In this document: positions 11,001 to 18,253 of the stretch, piece by piece | Layout of the letters: every line of letters starts with the position of its first letter | Numbering within the stretch: position 1 is the first letter of the stretch | From: Channa striata | Lineage: Eukaryota > Chordata > Actinopteri > Anabantiformes > Channidae | DNA: 64,000 bases | Assembly: GCA_033026295.1 (NCBI GenBank) | Contig: CM065188.1 | Location: forward strand, 17,315,354 to 17,379,353 | Reading direction: 5' to 3' | The notes under the pieces: generated by a model | Seen by the model: the letters and a program-made list of their open reading frames with translations, nothing else | What the model was told of the DNA's origin: nothing | Database searches by the model: none | Translations under genes and position numbers: made by a program

Positions 11001-13512
11001 AATAACGAACCCCTTGTTCAAGCATGAGGTTGTTCACAAGTGTACCTGGTACCAGTCCACTGCTGTATCCAGAAATAAAACCTACAACTCATTTGCACAA
11101 TAAGTAAGCAAAACATCAGTTCTATGCAAAAAAATGCTGGTTTATTAGTTGATGCTGAGTTCTCAGGGCCTGAGCTCACACAGGTGCTGGTTTTTCCCCC
11201 CCTGCTCCTCTGGTCACATGTCGAAGTGTCCTAGAGCAAGACACTGAATCCCCACAATAGTTGCTCTCGGTTGGCCAGCTGCAAATCATCTCCCCCATCG
11301 GTGTATGAACGTGTGTGTGATTGGGTAGATAAGAACAAGTGTACAGCACTTTGACCCCCAACAGGTAGGAAGGCCTTTTATCATCAAAGCAAAGGCGTAT
11401 GCTGGGTGTTAGAGAGACACATGCTGCCATTAAGGCAACTTGTTTTCCTTGAAAGTAAGCAACATTTCAGCAGCACAATCTCAGGCTTCAATCTGCACAT
11501 GCTACAACTGTTTTTGATTGTGGTGCAGGTATCAAATTTGAAATTAGCTTATATACGTATTTACAATGGTGTAGTTCATCAATGGAAAATTGTGTTTTGT
11601 GGTATTACTGTAAATTCTGGACTATAGAGCGCACCTAAATTTAAGCCGCACCCGCTAAAATTTAAAAGAAATATATATTTTGTCACATATAAACCGCATT
11701 GGACTATAAGCCGCCAATATCCAGGCTGAGAAATAAGATATTTACATAGAAAGATTTTGTACCATAAGTGTTTATTCATACACCTGAACCTGAATGGTGC
11801 CTGTAACACGGCAGTAAAAGTGCTGATGTTTGCTGTTGTGCGTCTTGGGTTGCATGCGCTAAGAATAAAAACTGGCGCTTTTTTGTTGGCACTGACTTCC
11901 ATCTACAGCGCCCATCTGAGGGCTGCAGAAAAATTTATAGAAAAGCCGCATGGTTCAAAACGTCGGAAAAAAGTAGCAGCTTATAGTCCGGAAAATACGG
12001 TAATTGTTTTGTTGTGATGTGGTGAAGAAACGCATGATACCTTTGTTTTTGGGAGAAAGAGCTTCTCTCTTGGCAGGAGATTGGACTGAAACAGAAACAA
12101 GGAAAATCTAGATCAACTGAGTATAATTAAAGTTATTTAACTGGTTTATTATTAGATTAACTAGAATTAAATACAATGTATTTGATGGAGATCTTGAGGT
12201 GAAACAATTACCACAGGTATTGATCGTGAGATCCCCTTTCACACGGACACCAATCAACTGAGGTGTGTTAACAACACCTCCACTCTGAGCGGCAACTGTC
12301 AGGTTTCCAGCATCTTTCTGAGTTACAGCTGAATAAAAAATAGGCAAAATGATCAAGAGCCAGAAAAGACAATCTCATTATGAAAAAACCTTAACTGTGC
12401 ATAAAGATTCAAAGATTGTATTTTATTAGAGGAGATTCATAAAGGCCTAGAAAACCAAAAGTTCCAAACAAGAGAGGAAGAGGAACCAGGGCTGACAATG
12501 TGATGAGCCCTGGTTCTGGGCTACATAGATTGGACCCATCCCAGCCTCAGTCTGAAGGCATGACTTACAGCAAGGCGACTTGTGAGCATTGTCAGGTGGG
12601 CCGCAGACATGGAGCTCAGGCTACAACATGAAAACTGGTTCTAAAGCTGAGAAAGAGTTGGTGGTGTTGATGTACAGGTGTAAACTACTGGAAATGTCTA
12701 CTGTAGTGGAGTTTGTCCCTGTGCAAAACTGGGGGCCAAATTTTTTTCACAGTGCTGAACTCATGTTTGAGCAGTGCAGATCAGGTGAAGGGACACTTGC
12801 TGAATAGGAAGTGACTTTCTAATAAATTTCATTAAGCCCAAAAGTGGCTGCCCGGCCTCTACAGAAAAGTGTGACTTCAATTAATATAATAAGATCATTC
12901 ATTAGCACAGAACATGAAAATATCAAATACGGACATCAAGCTGTCAAACTCGTGAAGTTTGCAGATGACACCATCCTCATCAGCCTAATATCTGATGGAG
13001 GTGAGTCGGTCTACAGGAGTGAGATGGACCGTCTGGTGTCTTGGTGCACCACAAACAAACTGGAACTCAATGCTCTCAAGACAGTGGAGTGGATTTCTGG
13101 CTGATCATCTGCGGAGCAGCCAGGATTGCAGCCGACCCTTCTCATCCTGGACCCAAATTCTATCTGCCCCTCCCATCTGGCAAGAGGCTCTGGTCCATTA
13201 AGACCAGGACCTCACGCAACAAGAACTGTTTCTCTCCCACTGCAGTCAGCCCGCTGAACAGTGGACAAATACTCCCCCAGATAACAACGGGGGGGGGTCT
13301 GTCCCCAACTCACGGACAGTCACTTTAACTTGGACATATTCGCTTTCTTACTTTTATTGTATTAGTATATATATTTTCATATTTTACAATTGTTGTGTGC
13401 CATAGCTACACAAAGACAAATAAGTATTCTGATTAAGAAAGGAAAGCACCATCTTACCGTACTGTGACTTATGTGGAACCATAGCCTGGCCATTTGTGAT
13501 CGAGGTTTCCAT
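1487..13512 (-). CDS. NLR gene A: FISNA-NACHT-LRR-B30.2 receptor (fish NLR-C, NLRC3/NLRP12-like)
   Basis: This is a cytosolic NOD-like receptor, presumed to sense danger or microbial signals and to oligomerise through its NACHT ATPase. Coding exons on the minus strand: 13512-13458, 12328-12212, 12085-12041, 10783-9043, 8952-8779, 8456-8283, 7488-7315, 6388-6215, 5337-5176, 4932-4886 and 2097-1487. Every junction has an AG acceptor and a GT donor, all phases agree, and the total is 3474 nt, or 1157 codons plus stop. Domain order: short N-terminal segments (aa 1-72), FISNA (about 73-140), NACHT (about 150-310) with Walker A GIAGIGKT near aa 167 and Walker B FDGLDES near aa 241, a helical region, five LRR units, and PRY-SPRY at the C-terminus. 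No PYD or CARD is visible. Splicing is inferred, not proven. LINE and MITE insertions are confined to introns, so the gene looks functional. Confidence 0.88.
2370..4745 (+). mobile_element. LINE (L2/CR1-like) copy inserted in the last intron of NLR gene A
   Basis: This is a nearly full-length but broken ORF2. From left to right it has: an endonuclease domain (from about 2460; [40 protein letters not shown], then LLVITGDFN); a connector ([20 protein letters not shown] at about 3234); and reverse transcriptase ([67 protein letters not shown]). Frames change many times. The catalytic A/F-A-D-D segment near 4210-4225 is destroyed by a frame shift and a stop, so the copy is dead. The 3' end carries an AATAAAGTTGATTCTTATTC tail at about 4711-4730. 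It lies antisense to the host gene. Confidence 0.88.
4886..4932 (-). CDS. NLR gene A 47-nt linker exon between LRR and B30.2
   Basis: This microexon is too short for ORF calling. On the minus strand it starts after tctag and ends at a perfect gtaagt donor, and it encodes [15 protein letters not shown] plus one base. The phase (1 + 45 + 1 nt) exactly joins the phase-2 LRR exons to the phase-1 B30.2 exon. The motif EH-GGEQRLKxGxRKY before the LTVDPNTA start of PRY is typical of fish NLR-C proteins, which supports the assignment. Confidence 0.85.
5176..5337 (-). CDS. NLR gene A LRR exon 5
   Basis: This is a 54-codon ribonuclease-inhibitor-type LRR exon ([20 protein letters not shown], then [20 protein letters not shown]). 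It is four codons shorter than the usual 58: the ExPHW segment before the final RLDT block is missing. Acceptor and donor are consensus (ttccag / gtatgg). Confidence 0.88.
6215..6388 (-). CDS. NLR gene A LRR exon 4
   Basis: This 174-nt exon encodes one 58-residue LRR module: [20 protein letters not shown], then [20 protein letters not shown] and a C-terminal CTLETLR. It is phase 2 at both ends, so the module can be gained or lost without changing frame. Confidence 0.92.
7315..7488 (-). CDS. NLR gene A LRR exon 3
   Basis: This 174-nt LRR exon encodes [20 protein letters not shown], then [20 protein letters not shown] and CKLDMLR. It has a ttttag acceptor and a gtatgg donor, and is symmetric phase 2. 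Confidence 0.92.
8283..8456 (-). CDS. NLR gene A LRR exon 2
   Basis: This 174-nt LRR exon was found from the sequence itself; no ATG makes it a conventional ORF. It encodes [20 protein letters not shown], then [20 protein letters not shown] and CNLETLR. It sits between an aaag acceptor and a gtgaga donor, in phase 2. Confidence 0.9.
8779..8952 (-). CDS. NLR gene A LRR exon 1
   Basis: This is the first LRR exon after NACHT, 174 nt: [20 protein letters not shown], then [20 protein letters not shown] and CKLQRLG. Its counterpart in gene B (21201-21028) shares the NLTDRCC-CISSVL pattern, so the two are orthologous positions of the duplicated gene. Confidence 0.92.
9043..10783 (-). CDS. NLR gene A FISNA-NACHT exon
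   Basis: This 1741-nt exon is the core of the receptor. It opens with the FISNA segment ([14 protein letters not shown], then TKDLFQG and [14 protein letters not shown]). NACHT follows with Walker A GIAGIGKT, the [14 protein letters not shown] strand, Walker [13 protein letters not shown], the sensor-like [14 protein letters not shown] and [16 protein letters not shown]. The winged-helix and helical NOD2-like region has [19 protein letters not shown]. The region around 9996-10702 is nearly identical to the matching part of gene B, while the rest has diverged. The acceptor is ttccag and the donor gtgagt-like. No frame damage was seen. Confidence 0.95.
10840..11075 (+). mobile_element. LINE endonuclease-domain fragment in NLR gene A intron
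   Basis: The plus strand reads [12 protein letters not shown], a stop, then [32 protein letters not shown] and HKCTWYQ. This is the end of an apurinic-type endonuclease domain of a non-LTR element (GDFNAHxGN, HGLxITNTxFxH, HKxTWxQ). An in-frame TGA after GN shows decay. It represents a different element from the LINE at 2370-4745. Confidence 0.75.
11165..11400 (+). repeat. Teleost interspersed repeat copy (shared with 24640-24815)
   Basis: This is a diverged copy of the same short repeat as the one at about 24640-24815. Shared blocks include agcaagacactgaa, cc, agttgctc..ggt, the agataagaa block, gcactttgac/gtgcttcgag, and ccaacaggtag. The tRNA-like head is missing here. It lies in the intron between N-terminal exon 3 and the NACHT exon of gene A. 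Confidence 0.6.
11605..12003. mobile_element. MITE-like element with imperfect terminal inverted repeats
   Basis: The left end reads tactgtaaattctggactat and the right end is the imperfect reverse complement (atagtccggaaaatacggta). The element is about 400 bp long and non-coding. The internal text repeats the end motif (actataagccgc, ataaaccgcattggactata). This is a common style of non-autonomous DNA transposon in vertebrates. I could not see a clear target-site duplication, so the superfamily is left open. Confidence 0.65.
12041..12085 (-). CDS. NLR gene A N-terminal exon 3 (15-codon linker)
   Basis: This 45-nt exon follows a tttcag acceptor and encodes about [14 protein letters not shown]. 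It ends at a gtatca donor, phase 1 at both ends. Gene B has the matching exon at 24265-24212 with the same acceptor sequence (ttcagtccaatct). It is a basic linker between the beta-rich exon and FISNA. Confidence 0.75.
12212..12328 (-). CDS. NLR gene A N-terminal exon 2 (39-codon beta-rich segment)
   Basis: This 117-nt exon is phase 1 at both ends. It encodes [18 protein letters not shown], then [19 protein letters not shown]. Alternating hydrophobic residues suggest short beta strands. The gene B counterpart at 24508-24377 has the same plan (RDAGSTRVTAHNGSVVNTPN). Similar short segments occur before FISNA in many fish NLR-C proteins; their function is unknown to me. Confidence 0.8.
12840..13350 (+). 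mobile_element. LINE (L2/CR1-like) RT fragment with internal deletion
   Basis: The plus strand reads [19 protein letters not shown], then [17 protein letters not shown]. Here the catalytic FADD box is intact, unlike in the 2370-4745 copy. It then jumps to the 3' terminal block [19 protein letters not shown], then [19 protein letters not shown]. The middle of the thumb region is deleted. The family is the same as or close to that of the 2370-4745 element. It lies in the intron between gene A exons 1 and 2. Confidence 0.82.
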
Positions 13513-13536
13513 TCTGCATTCCTTCACCCAACTATC
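13458..13536 (-). CDS. NLR gene A first coding exon
   Basis: The exon follows a ccag acceptor and holds the proposed start ATG at 13512. It encodes [19 protein letters not shown] plus one base and ends at gtaaga. The start was chosen because gene B has the same exon with 55 coding nt (25610-25556; MENCLPAGSAAVPDASHQG), the same phase and a gtaag donor. The 24 nt before the ATG are 5' UTR. Confidence 0.72.
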
Positions 13537-13540
13537 CTGG

Positions 13541-15640
13541 CACAGAAAACACCACAAGGAGCTGAAAGCAGTTACATTGGTTGCATTTCCATAGTTGGTC
13601 AGTTGTCCAGGAAGGTCGGATAAAGCCAAAAAGAAGAAAAAAAAAGACATTATTGTGTTGGTTAAACCATATTAACTTGGAACAAAAATGAAAGTCGAAT
13701 CTCAGAAGTTGCTTCCTCCTGGTTTAAGCTCAGCTGCCGCCAAGATGGGCTTTCGGTCACAAAAGAGCAGGAAGTCGTTCTGCTTTGTGTTTACAGCCTC
13801 ATTACTCATCACCTGGATCTCATTCTGGCTAGTAAAATACACATTTTAAAAAGCACTTATGTTCTTACATGAAATGTTTTGTGAGGCAAGACGTGAAAGT
13901 TGACAGTAACTTAACTAAGTCAACAAAGTAAGAATCCTAATGAACTTACAAATCAAGCAGAACTCATTAAAGAGTCACTAATGTTCACGTTAGTTTTCTA
14001 ATTGCTGTGTGTTTCATACTTTGTGTTACTAAATATTACACAAGCCAATTTGCTGTGTGATATTATTTTGATTCCGTCTGTTTCATCTCTGAAACCACAC
14101 ATGCATGTTAATGTGAAACACTACAAGTAAATATATTCTATCACATAGATTAAACAAAGGATGAATCTGATCAGAAGGCGGGATTAGACGAATTCAAATC
14201 GCTGGCTTAAGTACACCTCCGCCTTCTTGGCACCGCCCATGACATTTAATTAAGTTAAGTTCAGAGTTCACATCAGATTAGAGTTCAACATCCTACCTGA
14301 ATAAGTTCGGTTAAGAAGCTTAACTGACGTTGCCAAGGACTTCTTTGTTTGTAAATTCTTGCATTCAGTTATTCTTACAGGACGCAAACACGTCTATGTT
14401 TTTTTACATTTTGTAACCCATTTTTGTAGAGCTGAACTCCAAGTCAAACTGATTTTGTTTGGAATTGGGAAAGCCGCTCCAAATTATTCTAAATTGAGGC
14501 TTGACTTTTTTTTTTTTTTTTTCCCAATATTCCTATTTTTAAGTAACCCTTATCCAACATCGCTGGCTCCATAAGGCCCTTTTTGGGCCACATCCAAGAA
14601 GAACACCAGCACTGAGACCCAAACGGTATTACCGTGAGCCCGGCCTGTTCATCTGAGCAAGGCACGCCTCTGCGGGTCGGATGAATACGCCTAGAGCAAG
14701 AAGACAAACCCCGTTTTGGTAGCACACCTGTTATCAGAATGAGGCGGCACTTCATGCTCGCCCAAGAACCGGTACCAACAAACAGCTTAGCTTGGCAGAA
14801 CAACCTCTGGACAACTTTAAGGCAATGCAAAGTTTTCCTATTTCTGACAGCCTAGTGTCCAATACAGCAACAACAAGTATTTTTCCGTTACTTAGAGGTG
14901 AATTGTTACTGATCCCTTGTATATTGATACTCGTTCATCTGTTACTTAGGGGAAGTTATTTCATGTTTTGTTGTCCATTAATTTTGTTCCATATATTAAT
15001 ATACACACACCTATCCATATATTCTGTAATTGTAGGTTAGTAAATCATTACAAAGAGCTGGTTCTGGGATTTTTTAAGAGAAATTGATAAAAATAGAAAA
15101 GAACTCATGATAAAAGACTGATTTTGGGTTTTTCAAGGTCAAATTATAATTTGGTCTCGTTTTTAACTAATTGACTGATTAATTGACCACTGACGATCTC
15201 TAATGAACTAATATTTAACCATAGCTTGATTTGGCTTATAGAATGTAATGCCCCACTTCGAGGAATATTAATGTTCCCACATTAATATTAACTTCAATGT
15301 TGCATATCGCTATAACCCAATATAACAAGCTTATGTGGTTTGCTATGTCATACGTTTAAAACATATTTAAACTATAAGCCAAAACTAATGGAAATTAGAG
15401 AGGAATCACCGTTACACCTTATTAATGCTTTTTATCCCAAATGAAATCATCTGCACGTAATGAACAGACTCCAACGATTAGGAAGTTTATAAATACTTAG
15501 CCACAAAAAAAGTGGAAAATGAGAAGAACCTTTATTAACCCTGTCAGTTCAGATTCACTTGTTGCTTGTTCCATTTCCACCGCTGACTGTTAGCATTAGC
15601 AGCAAAGTTAGCACCTGATTCCGCGGTTCGACTCTGGAAA
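13541..15640. other. NLR gene A 5' intron, with no recognised gene
   Basis: This stretch lies between the first coding exon and the proposed 5' UTR exon. It holds an AT-rich sequence, a T-homopolymer at about 14507-14522, and about 270 bp of GC-richer unidentified repeat-like sequence (14570-14780). No supported exon was seen. Confidence 0.5.
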
Positions 15641-15647
15641 CACTTAC

Positions 15648-15860
15648 CCGGCCGGTTCGCTGCCGGTAGCTTGGAGCCCCGACAGTTTCCCGGAGGACAG
15701 TCACTCGGTCGTGGACCGTGTCATTGTTCCGGCGAACAGAACAAAGCTGACAGGAAGTCCTTTCTCCGCCCGCGCGCTTCCCTGTAACTGTGCGTTGACG
15801 TAGTTTTCAGCTCGCGATGAGCGGACATGAAATGGCGCGTGGAGCGGGTTTAAAAAACAT
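15648..15860 (-). promoter_or_regulatory. Probable promoter and untranslated first exon of NLR gene A
   Basis: This is a locally GC- and CpG-rich island in otherwise AT-rich DNA (ccgcccgcgcgc at about 15768). A consensus donor on the minus strand (CGG|GTAAGTG) sits at 15648/15647 with no ATG-led coding potential, which fits a 5' non-coding exon spliced to 13536. The transcription start cannot be placed exactly. Confidence 0.55.
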
Positions 15861-15869
15861 GACGACATT

Positions 15870-18085
15870 TCCGTTTCGACTCACTTCCTGCCTGAACGTT
15901 GTCATGTGACGAGTCAGCTGACGCCTCATGAATATTCAAATAGGTTCAGGCTGATGAAGCTGATCAGATCACCCGCTGTCACAAAATCACTGCGCACCAT
16001 TTATATTTTGGCAGAATTATAAAATGTATAAATCTAACAGAGAACAGTATGTTCTAAAATGTTTGGAACCGCAACGTTTCCATTGGATCCACACACGTTC
16101 CTCCAGCCGGTGTCGCCAATGTGCTGATGCAAATGTTTTATGAATGAATCGCTTGAAGTGGTTGAAGACCTCAGAAACCCTGGATTCACTCATCACTACT
16201 ATCTCACTACATGGTGAACAGGGCACGTCCACCAGTTCCTGCTGATAATCCCACATTACAACGCTGCTCACTGAGACATGCTGAGCTCCGGATCCACACT
16301 CATGCAGTCTATGACTTTATTCTGGCATGATCATTATTATGGCGAAATATTAAATTATGCTGCAAAAAAACAAAGAAAAGACTGAATGCAACCGACATAG
16401 TCTCCAGACATGGAGACTGTATGAAACGAAATTACAAAGAGGAAGTTTGTTGTTTGCTGCGACTCTGGTATTCAGGGGTATTCAACTAGAATTTAAGGAG
16501 ATGTGGTTACACCAATTTTTTGGAAGCAAAGGTCCAGAAGATTATAATGTCTAACTATTTACTGCAATATATTAGTAAGTAGTCTGCATGTAATCAATAC
16601 TTGTCTGTCAAATCAAATGAATTAAGTACAATTCAAAACACGTACGTAACATCGAACTGAGCATATTTTTACAATGTTATCTAATTTATGAAATAAAAGC
16701 AGAGCTGCTTTTCAAAATAAGCAACAACACAAATGCTCCAATAAAGTGCTTAACTTTGGAAAAATGAAATGAAGGAAGGTTTTCACTAGCTACACGCAAC
16801 TGTTATTGCCGTCTCTCTTTATTCATTCCTTTGTAACCTTGAACGTTCTCTCATCTGCCGCGGCCGCCTGTTAGTGACCGCTGGTTTACAACCTAACAAT
16901 AAGGGGCTTCCCAAATCCTAAAAGTTGTGTTCATCTGTAAAGTGCTTCACAAAATGTGTAAGTACACTTTTGTGTGGAGTTTATTTTTTACAATAATGCA
17001 AATGCCATTGGCTAAGATGCTAACTTCCAAATTGGCTAACAGACTCTATGGTCCACATTTTCTAATGTTGTAAAATCAAATGTTATCAAAAACATAAACA
17101 CGTTTTTTCTGTAAAAAATATATTGTCTCCGAACATAATCCAGCCAGTGTTTTACAGCCTCAGTTATTACCTACAAAAATAACTATGCTTGCATTTCAGT
17201 TGCATAGTTATGAGACAAGGTTGATTTTACTGTATTTCCCCAACATTCAGACTGAGAGATGTTATATCTTTTGCAATTTTATTGTCGTCACTAGAATGTG
17301 GGACTTTGTGCAGGCGGAGCCACTCCTTGGTTCAGCTTGTTCTTCTGTTTGTCGGAGCAGATGATCAAGTTTGTGTGGATTTGCAGTGCGACCATTAATT
17401 AGCCCGAATGAGTTACTGACCACATACCAATAAAACAGGAACATGTTTGGACAAATGTGGTACACTGTCTTTACAAGGACTGTCCAGGTCAGGGGGACCT
17501 CTATGTGCATCTTTAAGTACTTATAGGAAGTGGCTGGATGAATTGATGTTCAAATGTGACTAATGATGCCAGTGAACTTTGATTTGGTGAATAACTTTAG
17601 TTAAACTCCATCACCCTTTTTTCTGTTTACTCGTGCTTTATTTTACTGTATGTCCTGTAACACTGAGTATGTTGGTGAAGCATTGACAAAACAAGACAAA
17701 CGAGGGTTTTGTAGTATTTATTCGAATAATCAGCTTATTACTATTCCTCGAGTAAAAATATTTAAAGTGGTATCTGTAGTGGGGAATTTTTAAGGTCAAT
17801 CTGTGCACTTTTGCTCGAGTGTTGAGTTTGTAGTTCTACCGCCGCTGCACAGTGTGTCTCAAATGTATCTGTGTAAACCTGCAGACTGCTCAGACTGGCC
17901 CTGCTGACCCTTGACCTCCACGTCATCCACGTTGTCTACTGCCCCCAGGTGGACAAAAAGTCAGTCACTGCAGGTTTCTGACTCAACTCAACTGCCTCCG
18001 TTATTCCTCTACATAATGTGAATAATAACTGATGAACGTTCTCTGAATGGACAAATGTGTCCGACGGGTTTTCACTGTTCAGATG
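15870..18085. other. Intergenic spacer between NLR genes A and B
   Basis: This AT-rich spacer has no supported coding exon. It contains candidate poly(A) signals for gene B on the minus strand (TTTATT on the plus strand at 17717-17722 and 17637-17642). A NotI-like GC patch occurs at about 16857-16866. Confidence 0.5.
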
Positions 18086-18090
18086 TTTGA

Positions 18091-18253
18091 TCACGCCATC
18101 ACCTTCAGTTTGTTCCCCAGTAAATCAGAAAGCAGCTTCTGGCCTGACTCCCCTGGATTACTCCTGCTCAGCTCCAGTTGTCTGAGGTGTGAAGGTTTCA
18201 ACCTCAGAGCCGAGGCCAGAGCCTCACAGCTGCTCTCTGTGCACCACGACAAC
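18091..18253 (-). CDS. NLR gene B terminal LRR exon with stop
   Basis: After the ctcag acceptor this exon encodes LSWCTESSCEALASALRLKP, then LRQLELSRSNPGESGQKLLS and ends at TGA (18093-18091) about four residues short of a full 58-residue module. It is the same module type as the other LRR exons but was never followed by a donor. This explains the missing B30.2. Confidence 0.82.

Noticed and set aside
14489..14830. Minus-strand 113-codon frame
   Set aside because: It ends in a poly-T-derived lysine run and shows no domain. It is probably repeat-derived, but I could not identify the repeat.
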